45,818 nucleotides of DNA from an uncultured Alphaproteobacteria bacterium (GCA_944392295.1 CALXWE010000004.1:1-45818), one strand, 5' to 3'. Positions 1 to 8,770 are shown, counted from the first letter of the stretch. A program made the numbers and translations. The notes: generated from the sequence alone by a model not told the origin.

Positions 1-37
1 GAGCGTTATGTCAAACTCATCGCTATAAGCTTTACTG

Positions 38-65
38 AACCACGCGTCTAACGCGTGGTTTTCTT
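38..65 (+). terminator. Intrinsic terminator of an upstream gene outside the window
   Basis: A perfect 10-bp inverted repeat (AACCACGCGT / ACGCGTGGTT) with a 3-nt loop is followed by TTCTT. It probably ends a plus-strand transcript entering from the left. Bases 1-37 cannot be assigned to a gene. Confidence 0.6.
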
Positions 66-73
66 GTTACAAT

Positions 74-101
74 AAAATCCCCGCTCATCGCGGGGATTTT
101 T
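74..101. terminator. Bidirectional intrinsic terminator
   Basis: An 11-bp stem (AAAATCCCCGC / GCGGGGATTTT) with a 5-nt loop has an A-run on one side and a T-run on the other, so it can work in both directions. It lies 31 bp beyond the stop of the minus-strand DedA-family gene and closes that six-gene operon. Confidence 0.8.
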
Positions 102-131
102 ATATATCAAATTTATAAAACACATATTGTT

Positions 132-728
132 TTAAATGTATTTAAGCGCCCAGAAGCCGCCGATTAAAAGCACTACAAAAAGTACTGACAGCCAACCTAA
201 ATTTTTATCAATAAAGTCTTTCATCGGGGCTCCGTATTTCTTTAACAGCCACGCCACAAGGAAAAATCTCATACCGCGGGCGATAACCGAGGCTACGGTA
301 AATACCACCAAATCAAGGTGTACTACGCCGCTGGCTATAGTAATTATTTTATACGGAAAAGGCGTTAAGCCGGCAATAAAAACAATCCAGGCTCCGTATA
401 AATGGTAATATTCCTCAAATTCTTGAAATTTTTCCATGGCGTTGTACATGTCCAATATCGGCTTGGCAATTAAATCAAAAAAGCAACTGCCGATTAAATA
501 GCCGAAAAAGCCGCCGGCAACGCTAGCAAAAGTGGCAAGTCCTGCTATTTTCCATGCTTTATCGGGCATGGCCAAAACCATCGGGATAATCATTACATCC
601 GGCGGTATCGGAAAAAACGAACTTTCGGCAAAAGCGACGATAAATAAAAATATCATGGCATTCTTGCTGGCCGATAATGAGAGCATTTTATCATATGTTT
701 TATGAACTAAATTATGAAAGTATTGCAT
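132..728 (-). CDS. DedA/YqaA-family (VTT domain) membrane protein
   Basis: A 198-residue inner-membrane protein of the DedA/YqaA branch. Seen: the family signature ESSFFPIPPD at residues 35-44, which in this family enters the membrane as a re-entrant loop; several hydrophobic segments between about 24 and 197; and the second conserved motif GLTPFPYKIITIASG at 120-134. Known for the family: DedA proteins are linked to lipid-carrier or phospholipid flipping and to proton-motive-force homeostasis; YqaA members have no settled substrate. It is the last gene of a minus-strand operon, 9 bp after folD, followed by a strong terminator. The family call is firm; the substrate is unknown. Confidence 0.85.
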   Translation of the reverse strand: MQYFHNLVHKTYDKMLSLSASKNAMIFLFIVAFAESSFFPIPPDVMIIPMVLAMPDKAWKIAGLATFASVAGGFFGYLIGSCFFDLIAKPILDMYNAMEKFQEFEEYYHLYGAWIVFIAGLTPFPYKIITIASGVVHLDLVVFTVASVIARGMRFFLVAWLLKKYGAPMKDFIDKNLGWLSVLFVVLLIGGFWALKYI

Positions 729-737
729 TTGTTATCC

Positions 738-1583
738 TTATAAATTGTTTTGAGCTTTGTAAGCTTCAAAAGTGTTTTCTAAAAGCATGGCAACCGTTAA
801 AGGACCAACACCGCCGGGAACCGGAGTAATATATGAGGCCTTGTTACAAGCGGCGGTAAATTCTACATCGCCGCATAATCTGCCATTTAGACGATTTATT
901 CCGACATCTATGATAACGGCGCCTTCTTTTACCCAACTGCCTTTAACCATTTCCGGGCATCCGCAGGCTACGACTAAGATATCAGCCTGTTTTACAAGCT
1001 CGGCTAAATTAACGGTTTTATCATGAGCTAAAGTTACCGTACAGCCGCGTTGCAATAACAGCATGGCCGTAGGTTTGCCGACGATTATGGAACAGCCGAT
1101 TACAAGGGCGTGTTTGCCGCTTAAATCAGTGCTTACGGTATCTAAAATATGCATAATTCCCTTCGGAGTTGCCGCCAGTAAAGCTTTCTTATAACCGTTT
1201 TGTAATAACCCGACATTGTAAGGATGAAAACCGTCTACATCTTTTTTATAATCAATACTGTCTAAAATTTCTTGTTCGTTTATTTGTTTGGGCAGAGGCA
1301 GCTGAACCAAAATACCGTTAACTTCATGGTCTTTGTTAAGATTTTGAATTAAACTTAATAGCTCTTTTTGCGTGCAATTTTCTTCAAATCCGTAAAAACA
1401 CGTCGATATGCCAACTTCGGCTGCGGCCTTTTGTTTGTTGCGGACGTATACGGTACTGGCTTCGTCGTTACCGACTTGAATTATTGCCAATACCGGCGGA
1501 GTGGGCAGACTTTTGATTTTGCTTTTTAGTTCAGCCCTTATATCGGCGGCCATTTGTTTGCCGTTTATAATTACTGCTGTCAT
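738..1583 (-). CDS. folD: Bifunctional methylenetetrahydrofolate dehydrogenase / methenyltetrahydrofolate cyclohydrolase
   Basis: A 281-residue cytosolic enzyme that interconverts 5,10-methylene-, 5,10-methenyl- and 10-formyl-tetrahydrofolate, supplying formyl groups for purines and initiator tRNA. Seen: the catalytic Tyr46 and Lys50 in YVRNK, the folate-site motif LVQLPLP at 92-98, DVDGFHPYN at about 115-123, the Rossmann loop GCSIIVGKP at 163-171, and PVPGGVGPLT near the C-terminus. Length is normal. The ATG directly abuts the stop of the DUF167 gene, indicating translational coupling. The position before TPKG, commonly Cys, is Ala here; I do not read that as loss of activity. Confidence 0.96.
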   Translation of the reverse strand: MTAVIINGKQMAADIRAELKSKIKSLPTPPVLAIIQVGNDEASTVYVRNKQKAAAEVGISTCFYGFEENCTQKELLSLIQNLNKDHEVNGILVQLPLPKQINEQEILDSIDYKKDVDGFHPYNVGLLQNGYKKALLAATPKGIMHILDTVSTDLSGKHALVIGCSIIVGKPTAMLLLQRGCTVTLAHDKTVNLAELVKQADILVVACGCPEMVKGSWVKEGAVIIDVGINRLNGRLCGDVEFTAACNKASYITPVPGGVGPLTVAMLLENTFEAYKAQNNL

Positions 1584-1892
1584 CTATCCCTCCGCCAATT
1601 TTGAAAGTTTATCGGTTAAATCGTTATCTGTTTTTATAACAATTTTTTTCCAGCGGTCAAGCTCTCCGCTGATAATTTCCATAGAAGTTTTGGAAATTTT
1701 TAAGTATTTGCTCAAAAATTCCAGTAATTCTTTATTGGCTTTGCCTTTTTCGGGTACGGATATTACATTTATTTTGATAAATGTTTCAGATTGGGAATTA
1801 CTGATTGTTCCGCACATTCTACACGAAGAAGAGTTAGGCGTTAACCTAACTCTTATGATATAGCCTTCGGATGTTTTATCAAAAAAACTCAA
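1584..1892 (-). CDS. DUF167 (YggU) family protein
   Basis: A 102-residue protein of the DUF167/YggU family, whose biochemical role is unknown. Seen: the family's start pattern RVRLTPNSS near residues 14-22, and the central segment VISVPEKGKANKELLEFLSK, matching the usual V..PP.dGkAN.al..fL pattern. It lies between yggT (5 bp upstream) and folD (directly adjacent), an arrangement common in alphaproteobacteria. Two cysteines at about 24-27 (CRMC) are not a general family feature. Confidence 0.85.
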   Translation of the reverse strand: MSFFDKTSEGYIIRVRLTPNSSSCRMCGTISNSQSETFIKINVISVPEKGKANKELLEFLSKYLKISKTSMEIISGELDRWKKIVIKTDNDLTDKLSKLAEG

Positions 1893-1897
1893 TTGTA

Positions 1898-2197
1898 TTA
1901 CAATACCATTTCACGCAATACGGCAATTAAGCGGGCAACGAAAAACAAACCTAAGAGCAAAATAAACGGAGATGCGTCAAAATCGGCAAACGGCGGAACT
2001 TTGGCTCTGATTTTTTTGTATACAGGCTCGGTTAACATTTTTAATATGTCCATAAACTTTTGCGCATATTGGTTGGTGATATTTATAATTTGGAAATGTA
2101 ACAGCCAAAATAACACAATTTCAACAACTACGATTTTAAAATATAAGTCTACCACGAGGGCTAACGTATCAAAGAAAGGAACTAAAAGCATTCCCAT
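1898..2197 (-). CDS. YggT family integral membrane protein
   Basis: A 99-residue membrane protein with two long hydrophobic segments, one near the N-terminus (about 5-35) and one near the C-terminus (about 74-97). They are separated by the family hallmark TEPVYKKIRAKVPPF followed by D..SPF. YggT proteins have been linked to osmotic tolerance, and their Gram-positive relatives (YlmG) to division or envelope organisation; the mechanism is not established. It is the fourth gene of the minus-strand operon, with DUF167 and folD downstream. Confidence 0.88.
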   Translation of the reverse strand: MGMLLVPFFDTLALVVDLYFKIVVVEIVLFWLLHFQIINITNQYAQKFMDILKMLTEPVYKKIRAKVPPFADFDASPFILLLGLFFVARLIAVLREMVL

Positions 2198-2225
2198 TAT
2201 TTTTCTCCTTATAAGTTAAGTATGT

Positions 2226-3194
2226 TTAACGTTCTATACCGTTATCAAGAGACATGGCTCTTTTTTGGTTTAATATGTTGTACTTTACACTAAACGAATT
2301 TTTACGTCCAGATAATTCTTGCAATTTATCAGATATATTCTGTATATGCTTAACATGATCTTCATTGGATAAGTCTTTAGCAAGCTGGTATTCTTGAGCA
2401 ATGTAAGCTCGGTCTTCGTCTTCCATTTGATCTAAGATAACATTTAATAGGTTATCATAATAATCCAACTCGTCATCATCGTCATCATCAAACTCAAGTC
2501 CGGCTTGGCGTTTTTGCTCTCTTTTTAAATCATATCCGAAGGGCAATTTTCTTAAAGCCTTAAAGTATTTGTAGTAAGGAACGGCCATTTCATATTCACT
2601 GCGGGTAATTTCAACGTCTACCTGATTGCGGGTTTTGTTTTTAATGGCTGAGCGCATTTCTCTTAGTTTGGTGAGCTTATAGTGCAATTTTTTAAATTCT
2701 TCTTGAGCTTGTGGGCTTTTGCTATGTTGCAATAATCCTAAGCAAACCATAAGCTCTGCTTCGCGCTGACCGGAAAACTCCAAAAATTCGTTGCGGTCTT
2801 TCAAATCAGCTTCGGTAACAAAGCCGTCGTTCATATTTTTTAATATTTCCGAGGTTTCATCAAGCCAGCGGAAGTACTCTTGCGATGATGAGGTTTCGCT
2901 GTTGATATGTTCAATGCTCAAAGCTTCTCTTAAACTTGCATCGTCGGTTAATTCCAGAGTTTTTTGTGAGCCCATATTTTCAATGGTCTTGACAACCTGA
3001 AAGCGTAAATCATCGGCATTTACTTCACGTCCGCCCATCTTTACTTTACGAGTAGAGGGGGCAAAAATGGTTTCGCGCGTGGTTTGACGAAGTTGTTGTT
3101 CATTTACGTTATCTGCCATCCTTAGGGCACGTTTTATTACGTCGGTCTCTTTGGCTTTGCGTACACTTTCGTCGGAATCTTGTAGTTCTTCCAT
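2226..3194 (-). CDS. Hypothetical protein, acidic and mostly helical
   Basis: 322 residues that I do not recognise. There is no signal peptide or membrane segment, so it is probably cytosolic. The composition is charged and helix-prone, with many Glu, Lys and Leu. Residues 236-241 are six consecutive aspartates continuing into an acidic stretch, a possible divalent-metal or basic-partner binding patch (inference). A CxGLLQHSKSP segment at about 151-161 precedes a helical region. It lies 23 bp downstream of the TerB-like gene and 28 bp upstream of yggT, so it is probably co-transcribed with both. Confidence 0.75.
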   Translation of the reverse strand: MEELQDSDESVRKAKETDVIKRALRMADNVNEQQLRQTTRETIFAPSTRKVKMGGREVNADDLRFQVVKTIENMGSQKTLELTDDASLREALSIEHINSETSSSQEYFRWLDETSEILKNMNDGFVTEADLKDRNEFLEFSGQREAELMVCLGLLQHSKSPQAQEEFKKLHYKLTKLREMRSAIKNKTRNQVDVEITRSEYEMAVPYYKYFKALRKLPFGYDLKREQKRQAGLEFDDDDDDELDYYDNLLNVILDQMEDEDRAYIAQEYQLAKDLSNEDHVKHIQNISDKLQELSGRKNSFSVKYNILNQKRAMSLDNGIER

Positions 3195-3217
3195 ATTATA
3201 TCTCCATTACTCGGTAA

Positions 3218-3658
3218 TTAAGCATCTTCAAAAATAATTTTACCGCGTTCAAGCCAGATGATTTTATCAATCACCCAGTTGCATATTTCTTCAATTTTTT
3301 CAATCTCTATGCCCATGGCTTGTCCGGCATGACCGATGAATAAAGTTTCATCATCGGTTAAGTCGCTGTCGGCTTGACCAAGTAAGCATAATTCTTTGAT
3401 AAGTTCCAAGCAGGTACGACGATCTTTAAGATTTTTTAATGAAGAAAGTATTTCTTCTTCGCTGCAAGGTTTGAAAATAATCTCGGGCTGCTCAATCCCG
3501 TAAGTTTTGGCCGCCTCTTGAATGAACTTTAATTCATCACGATCAAACTTGCCGTCTAAATTGGCAAAAAAAGTAAGAGCTTTCAAAAAAATGATTTTTT
3601 GTTCTTGATTTAATTTCAAAACAAACTCATTCATTTCCAGAGTTTCAGTATAAGTCAT
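3218..3658 (-). CDS. TerB-like domain protein
   Basis: A 146-residue, all-helical, soluble protein resembling the TerB (tellurite resistance B) fold. Seen: the first helix pair with FFANLDGKFDRDELKFI, a close match to the acidic A..DGk....E motif that can bind divalent metal, and a second pseudo-repeat with QADSDLTDDETLFI. TerB-like domains occur in many non-tellurite contexts and often sit near membranes; no ter partners are present. It is first in the minus-strand operon and has a good promoter upstream. The fold assignment is moderate and no function is assigned. Confidence 0.65.
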   Translation of the reverse strand: MTYTETLEMNEFVLKLNQEQKIIFLKALTFFANLDGKFDRDELKFIQEAAKTYGIEQPEIIFKPCSEEEILSSLKNLKDRRTCLELIKELCLLGQADSDLTDDETLFIGHAGQAMGIEIEKIEEICNWVIDKIIWLERGKIIFEDA

Positions 3659-3686
3659 TTAGTTACTCCGTTTGTTTAATATCACT

Positions 3687-3714
3687 ATCATAACGAAATT
3701 TCGTCTTTTTTCAA
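3687..3714 (-). promoter_or_regulatory. Sigma70-type promoter for the minus-strand operon
   Basis: On the minus strand, TTGAAA and TATGAT are separated by 16 bp, ending 28 bp before the start codon of the TerB-like gene. It is arranged divergently from the miaB promoter. Confidence 0.6.
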
Positions 3715-3751
3715 CTAAAAAAGATATTTATTATTATAAAGAAAAAAGTGT

Positions 3752-3780
3752 TTGAAAAATATTAACGATTGGCATACCAT
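3752..3780 (+). promoter_or_regulatory. Candidate promoter for miaB-phoH-ybeY-lnt
   Basis: TTGAAA, a 17-bp spacer and TACCAT lie 34 bp upstream of the miaB ATG. The -10 box is imperfect. Confidence 0.4.
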
Positions 3781-3814
3781 AATCGGTAAATAAAAATTAG
3801 GAAAATAAAAACAA

Positions 3815-5146
3815 ATGTCAGAAAAATATTTTATTAAAACTTTCGGCTGCCAGATGAATGTTTATGATTCACACAGAATGTCCGTTATTTTGGAAAACTT
3901 CGGCTATGAGGCGACCGATAATCAAAAAGACGCCGATTTGGTGTTGTTTAATACTTGTCATATAAGAGAAAAAGCCGCCGAAAAAGTTTTTTCCGATTTA
4001 GGCAGAGCTTATCTTATTAAACAAGAACGGGCCGCAGAAGGCAAAAACACCATAATCGGAGTTACAGGTTGTGTAGTACAGGCTGAAGATGAGCAAATAG
4101 CCAAACGAGCCCCGTATGTTGATTTTGCTTTAGGACCGCTTACTTATCACCGCTTGCCGGAAATTTTAACCAAAATCAGAAGAAAAAGAGGCGAAACGGT
4201 TATTGATACCGACTTTCCGGCAGAGGCTAAGTTTGACTTCTTGCCCGAAAATCGTTCCGAGGGCGGATGCTCGTTTTTGGCAGTGCAGGAAGGTTGCAAT
4301 AATTTTTGCACTTATTGCGTGGTGCCTTATACCCGAGGTGCTGAATATTCCCGTCCGGTAAAAGAGGTTGTTGATGAGGCTAAAAAGTTAATTGCTACCG
4401 GTACTTTGGAACTTAATCTGTTGGGGCAAAACGTTAATTCGTACCATGGCGAAGATGAAAACGGTAAAGAACGCAATTTGGCGTATCTGCTAAGAAAACT
4501 TGCCGAGCTGGACGGCTTGAAAAGGCTTCGTTATACCACATCTTATCCGGCTGATGTTGACGATGATTTAATAAACTGTCATCGTGATTTGCCTCAGCTT
4601 ATGCCTTATTTGCATTTGCCGGTACAATCGGGTTCGGATAAAATCTTAAAAGCCATGAACAGAAGACATAATCGCGCTCAATATTTGGAAGTTATTGAAA
4701 AACTTAAAAAAGCTAACGATAAACTGCGGTTTTCGTCAGACTTTATTGTCGGCTTTCCGGGCGAAACCGATGATGATTTTAAACAGACTTTAAGTCTTGT
4801 TAATGAAGTTAAATATATTCAGGCCTTTTCTTTTAAGTATAGCCGTCGACCGGGAACTCCCGCCGCCGTTATGCCCAATCAGCTTGAAGAAAAGGTTAAA
4901 AAAGAAAGGCTCGATGAATTGCAAACTTTGTTGTTTGATTATCAAACCAAATTTAATGAAGCTTGTGTAGGCAAAACATTTGAGGTCTTATTTGAACAAC
5001 AGGGACGCCATAAGGGGCAACTTATCGGGCGCACGCCTTATATGCAAAATCTGCACGCAAAGGCAGATACAAATATGTTAAATAAAATTGTTGATGTTAA
5101 AGTTGAACAGGCAACAACTAATTCTTTAAGCGGAAAGGTAATTTAA
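3815..5146 (+). CDS. miaB: tRNA-2-methylthio-N6-dimethylallyladenosine synthase
   Basis: A 443-residue radical-SAM methylthiotransferase that converts i6A37 to ms2i6A37 in tRNAs reading UNN codons. Seen in order: the N-terminal UPF0004 domain with Cys12 (FGCQMN), Cys48 (NTCHIREKA) and Cys86 (GCVVQ) for the auxiliary 4Fe-4S cluster; the radical-SAM motif GCNNFCTYCVVPY with Cys161, Cys165 and Cys168; and a C-terminal TRAM domain. Length is typical. It starts an operon, with phoH one base after its stop. miaA, which makes its substrate, is at 38.3 kb in this window. Confidence 0.97.
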   Translation: MSEKYFIKTFGCQMNVYDSHRMSVILENFGYEATDNQKDADLVLFNTCHIREKAAEKVFSDLGRAYLIKQERAAEGKNTIIGVTGCVVQAEDEQIAKRAPYVDFALGPLTYHRLPEILTKIRRKRGETVIDTDFPAEAKFDFLPENRSEGGCSFLAVQEGCNNFCTYCVVPYTRGAEYSRPVKEVVDEAKKLIATGTLELNLLGQNVNSYHGEDENGKERNLAYLLRKLAELDGLKRLRYTTSYPADVDDDLINCHRDLPQLMPYLHLPVQSGSDKILKAMNRRHNRAQYLEVIEKLKKANDKLRFSSDFIVGFPGETDDDFKQTLSLVNEVKYIQAFSFKYSRRPGTPAAVMPNQLEEKVKKERLDELQTLLFDYQTKFNEACVGKTFEVLFEQQGRHKGQLIGRTPYMQNLHAKADTNMLNKIVDVKVEQATTNSLSGKVI

Positions 5147-5147
5147 A

Positions 5148-6113
5148 ATGGCAGAAATAAGTTTTGAATTGTATAACAATCAATTAGTGCAGCAGTTGGT
5201 GGGAGCATCAGATGCTAACTTACGCTTGATTGAAAAAATGCTTAATGTGGAAATTTTAAGCTTTGGAAATCAGATAACCATTAAAGGCGGTCCGAAAGAA
5301 ATTGAAGAAGCTAAGGCGGCCATTAATGTTTTGTATGATAAAGTAAGCAAAAATATTGAGGTCGGTGAGCAGGAAGTTAAAGCCGCAGTCAGAATTTGCA
5401 GCGATTGCCACGATGACAATGAAGTACAAAACTTAAATGAAATTGTTTTGAAAACCAAAAAAAGATACATCTATCCGCGTTCGGCAACCCAGGCTAAATA
5501 CATTCAGGAAATGATGAAAAATGAATTGGTATTCGGCTTAGGTCCTGCCGGTACGGGTAAAACTTATTTGGCGGTTGCTTTGGCTGTTTCTATGATGCTT
5601 GAGGGTGCGGTAGATAAAATTATTTTATCGCGTCCGGCCGTTGAAGCAGGTGAAAACTTAGGCTTTTTGCCCGGCGATTTAAAAGAAAAAGTCGATCCGT
5701 ATTTGCGTCCGTTGTATGATGCTTTGTACGAAATGCTTCCTGCCGAACAGGTTGATAAGAAGTTGGCTCTTGGCGAAATTGAAATCGCGCCTTTGGCATT
5801 TATGAGAGGTCGTACACTCTCAAACGCTTTTGTTATTTTAGATGAAGCGCAAAACACCACCCCGATGCAAATGAAAATGTTTTTAACCCGTTTGGGTGAA
5901 AATTCACGTATGGTGGTCAACGGCGACTTAAGTCAGGTAGACTTGCCAAGAGGTACAATTTCAGGTCTGCGTGATGCTTTGGATACTTTGAAAAATGTCA
6001 GCAACATCAGCTCGGTTACTTTCAGTGCCGCAGATGTTGTTCGTCATGGTTTGGTAGCCAAAATCGTTAAGGCTTATGAAGAAAAAAATAAGAGAATGCA
6101 AGAACATGAGTAA
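5148..6113 (+). CDS. PhoH-family ATPase (YbeZ-like)
   Basis: A 321-residue P-loop protein. Seen: a small KH-like N-terminal region (about 1-70), Walker A GPAGTGKT at 132-139, a SRPAVEAGENLGFLPGDLKEK segment around 161, Walker B VILDEAQN at 229-236, and the NGDLSQVDLPRG motif at about 258-269. Known: PhoH/YbeZ pairs with the YbeY endoribonuclease and is implicated in RNA metabolism; the old phosphate-starvation label is not a function. It starts one base after miaB and its last eight bases overlap the chosen ybeY start. Confidence 0.95.
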   Translation: MAEISFELYNNQLVQQLVGASDANLRLIEKMLNVEILSFGNQITIKGGPKEIEEAKAAINVLYDKVSKNIEVGEQEVKAAVRICSDCHDDNEVQNLNEIVLKTKKRYIYPRSATQAKYIQEMMKNELVFGLGPAGTGKTYLAVALAVSMMLEGAVDKIILSRPAVEAGENLGFLPGDLKEKVDPYLRPLYDALYEMLPAEQVDKKLALGEIEIAPLAFMRGRTLSNAFVILDEAQNTTPMQMKMFLTRLGENSRMVVNGDLSQVDLPRGTISGLRDALDTLKNVSNISSVTFSAADVVRHGLVAKIVKAYEEKNKRMQEHE

Positions 6114-6624
6114 TCTTAAAGTTTTTATTGATGTTGAAGATTCTCGTTGGGCGGCGGCAATAGCAGATATTGCTGCCGTCGTTGATAAGGTCAAAGACGA
6201 GGTTGTAAAGCGGGTTGCGGGTGAAGTAGATTTTTTAAGGGATGATAAGTCTTTTTCGGTAAATTTGTGCTTGAGCGATGATGAAGCTGTACATAAGCTC
6301 AACAAAGAATTCCGCAATATGGATAAACCTACCAATGTGTTATCATTTGCCAATATTGATGATGAAATGTTTGATGAAATCTTAGCAAGCGAAGATGAAA
6401 TTGAACTGGGTGATATTATTATCGCCTTTGATACCATGCAAAGAGAAGCTTTAGAACAGGGTATCTCTTTTTACGATCATTTCTGCCACTTGTGGGCTCA
6501 CGGATTGCTGCATATTTTGGGATATGACCATATGGAGCCTGAAGATGCTGCCGAAATGGAGCAAAGAGAAATTGAAATTTTGGCTGAGCTTAATATCGAT
6601 AATCCGTATCGTGATGAAGAATGA
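6106..6624 (+). CDS. ybeY: Endoribonuclease YbeY, 16S rRNA maturation
   Basis: A metal-dependent RNase for 16S rRNA 3'-end maturation and ribosome quality control. Seen: the zinc-binding signature HGLLHILGYDH near residues 132-142, preceded by the RNMDKPTNVLSF motif. I chose the ATG at 6106 (172 residues), which overlaps the phoH stop by 8 bp; an in-frame ATG at 6076 would add ten lysine-rich residues not usual for the family. The next gene, lnt, overlaps its stop by 4 bp. The corC/ybeX gene that often lies between ybeY and lnt is absent. Confidence 0.93.
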   Translation: MSNLKVFIDVEDSRWAAAIADIAAVVDKVKDEVVKRVAGEVDFLRDDKSFSVNLCLSDDEAVHKLNKEFRNMDKPTNVLSFANIDDEMFDEILASEDEIELGDIIIAFDTMQREALEQGISFYDHFCHLWAHGLLHILGYDHMEPEDAAEMEQREIEILAELNIDNPYRDEE

Positions 6625-8156
6625 GTGTTAATCCGATTGGTAAAATTGCTACGCATTATAAGACAGCTGCCGTAATCGCCGGAGCGTTATCGTCGCTGGC
6701 TTTCCCACCGCTTTACTGGTGGTATGTGTTGCTATTGTCTTTAGTCTTGGTCTGGAATGTTACCGATAGACTTTCTTTAAGCCGTCAGGTTGTTGCTGTA
6801 GGTTATTGGTACGGTTTTGGCTTATTTGCCGCAGGTTTTTACTGGATAGGCAATGCCTTATTGATTGACGTAAATACTTTTGGTTGGCTGTATCCGGTTA
6901 CTCTTTTGGGAAGCGGGGCTTTTTTCGGTTTGTTTACGATTATTCCGTTTTGGCTCTGGAAAAAAGGCGTCGGTATATGGCATAAGGTTTTCGGTTTTGC
7001 AGCAGCCTGGGTGATTATGGAGTTTGTCAGAAGCTTTATTTTTACCGGCTTCCCGTGGAATCTGTTAGGAACGGCTTGGGCTTTCCATCCGGTCTTTATT
7101 CAAACGGCAAGCATTTGGGGAACTTACGGGCTGTCTTTTGTTATGCTGTTGTGGGCCGGGGCTTTGTATGCCTATATGCAAAATTACAACAATAAAAATG
7201 CCGTTATATTTTTACTGATACCCTTCTTGTTACTGGTTTTCGGCAGTTGGCGTTTTTATGGTTACAAAGATTATGATTCGGAAGTTACCGTACGCTTGGT
7301 ACAACCCAGTATCAGCCAGAAAATGAAATGGGACAGGTTGTCTTTGGAAGATAACTTTTATAAGTATATTAAAATGAGCCAAGCCCCCGGTTTGGAAAAA
7401 GTAGATTTTGTTATTTGGGGTGAAACCGCCACACCGTTTGATTTGGATTATGAGCCTTTTTATCGACAGAAAATTATCAAGGCCGTGCCGCCTCAAGGCT
7501 ACTTAATTACCGGTTTGGTGCGGCATGATGACGAAAGTAATAATTATCAGCCCTACAACTCGATGTACGTAATTGATGATAACGGCAATACCGCTGCTTA
7601 TTACGATAAACATCATTTGGTTCCCTTCGGAGAATATGTGCCGCTTAGAAAATATTTGCCGGAATGGGTGCGCCCGATAGCCAATGTTGTGGCAGATTTC
7701 GGCATAGGAGAGCCTTATAAAAATATATCCTTGCCTACATATCCCTCATTCGGGTCCTTAATTTGTTACGAAATTATCTTTCCCGATGCGGTGGTAAATC
7801 GTGATAATCCGCCGCAGTGGCTGGTGGTTCTGACCAACGATGGCTGGTACGGTAAAAGTTTTGGACCTTATCAGCATTTGGTTGCGGCGCAAATGCGTGC
7901 CGTGGAAGAAGGAATAACCGTGGTAAGAAGTGCTAATTCCGGCATTAGTGCGGTAATTAATCCGGTAGGAAAAATAAAAGCCCAGATACCCTTGTATGCA
8001 AAGCAAACCCTAGATGTTAAATTACCCCTTACGCTAAAGATGTCGACCGTTTATTCTAAATGGGGAGGAAAAACGGTTTGCGGCTTGATGCTATTGATTT
8101 TGGCATTTTGGGGCGTATATACAATGTACAAAAAGCGTGTGACAAAAAATAGTTGA
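6621..8156 (+). CDS. lnt: Apolipoprotein N-acyltransferase
   Basis: A 511-residue inner-membrane enzyme that adds the third acyl chain to the N-terminal cysteine of apolipoproteins. Seen: six or so N-terminal membrane helices (about 15-210), then a periplasmic carbon-nitrogen hydrolase domain with the triad Glu268 (WGETATP), Lys330 (YYDKHHLVPFGEY) and Cys382 (LICYEIIFPD), and a C-terminal membrane helix at about 480-500. Length and triad spacing match the family, so it should be active. It is the last gene of the miaB operon, coupled to ybeY by an ATGA overlap. Confidence 0.96.
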   Translation: MSVNPIGKIATHYKTAAVIAGALSSLAFPPLYWWYVLLLSLVLVWNVTDRLSLSRQVVAVGYWYGFGLFAAGFYWIGNALLIDVNTFGWLYPVTLLGSGAFFGLFTIIPFWLWKKGVGIWHKVFGFAAAWVIMEFVRSFIFTGFPWNLLGTAWAFHPVFIQTASIWGTYGLSFVMLLWAGALYAYMQNYNNKNAVIFLLIPFLLLVFGSWRFYGYKDYDSEVTVRLVQPSISQKMKWDRLSLEDNFYKYIKMSQAPGLEKVDFVIWGETATPFDLDYEPFYRQKIIKAVPPQGYLITGLVRHDDESNNYQPYNSMYVIDDNGNTAAYYDKHHLVPFGEYVPLRKYLPEWVRPIANVVADFGIGEPYKNISLPTYPSFGSLICYEIIFPDAVVNRDNPPQWLVVLTNDGWYGKSFGPYQHLVAAQMRAVEEGITVVRSANSGISAVINPVGKIKAQIPLYAKQTLDVKLPLTLKMSTVYSKWGGKTVCGLMLLILAFWGVYTMYKKRVTKNS

Positions 8157-8181
8157 CTCTTTAGGCTATAAAAGGTTATAT
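8153..8181 (+). promoter_or_regulatory. Sigma70-type promoter of the XRE regulator
   Basis: TTGACT overlaps the lnt stop codon and is followed after 17 bp by TTATAT, 31 bp upstream of the regulator's ATG. An AAGGGGAA ribosome-binding site lies between. Confidence 0.55.
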
Positions 8182-8212
8182 AGAATCAGTTTATTTTTGA
8201 AGGGGAAATATA

Positions 8213-8704
8213 ATGGATTTTACTAAAGAAAAATCGTTACGAGGCAGGGTAGCCGGCGGCGGACCTAACCCGGTAGATGTTCATGTCGGCAGTCGTATTC
8301 GTCTGCGCCGTACCATATTGGGTTACAGTCAACAATATTTGGCTCGTAAATTGGGTTTGACGTTTCAACAAGTTCAAAAATATGAAAAGGGTTTTAACCG
8401 TGTCGGAGCCAGCCGTTTGTGGGATATTAGCAAAGTTTTGAGAGTGCCGATGGACTTCTTTTTTGAGGATATGGATAAAGAGACCGTTGATCATAGCCCG
8501 ATGATGCTTACCGTTCCAGATAGCGAAGAGTTAAGCTTATTTGCCGAAGATGAACAGGAAATGGATTTGGACCCGATGAAAAAGAAGGAAACTTTGGAGT
8601 TGGTAAGGGCTTACTATAATATTTCCAATCGTCAGATTGCCAAACATTTGTTTGATTTGATTGTAACTATGTCTAAATCAAACTCAACTATGGCAGATGA
8701 ATAA
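8213..8704 (+). CDS. XRE-family helix-turn-helix transcriptional regulator
   Basis: 163 residues. The XRE/Cro helix-turn-helix occupies about 25-85 (VGSRIRLRRTILGYSQQYLA then QVQKYEKGFNRVGASRL), ending in the hydrophobic MDFFFEDM. A flexible acidic linker and a short helical C-terminal region (about 120-158) follow. In alphaproteobacteria a regulator of this type (PraR-like) commonly follows lnt and precedes metK-trmB; here metK is missing and trmB follows directly. It has its own promoter and a terminator hairpin after its stop. Targets cannot be told from the sequence. Confidence 0.88.
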   Translation: MDFTKEKSLRGRVAGGGPNPVDVHVGSRIRLRRTILGYSQQYLARKLGLTFQQVQKYEKGFNRVGASRLWDISKVLRVPMDFFFEDMDKETVDHSPMMLTVPDSEELSLFAEDEQEMDLDPMKKKETLELVRAYYNISNRQIAKHLFDLIVTMSKSNSTMADE

Positions 8705-8737
8705 TTCTTGATTATTGTAAAGTTTTAGTTTAATCAT

Positions 8738-8770
8738 GTTCCCATATTGTAATAGTATGGGAACTTTTTT
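8738..8770 (+). terminator. Terminator hairpin abutting the trmB start codon
   Basis: A 9-bp perfect stem (GTTCCCATA / TATGGGAAC) with a 9-nt loop is followed by exactly six T, and the next base is the A of the trmB ATG. It should end the XRE transcript and also leaves trmB without a Shine-Dalgarno sequence. Confidence 0.7.

Noticed and set aside
1..37. End of a coding or RNA gene at the left edge
   Set aside because: Too short to assign; only the terminator that follows is supported.
738..1583. Loss of activity in FolD because of GCSIIVGKP
   Set aside because: The first position of this loop varies in active enzymes; catalytic Tyr46, Lys50 and the other motifs are intact.
6076..6105. Longer ybeY start at 6076
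   Set aside because: It would add ten lysine-rich residues inside phoH; the ATG at 6106 gives normal length and a standard short overlap.
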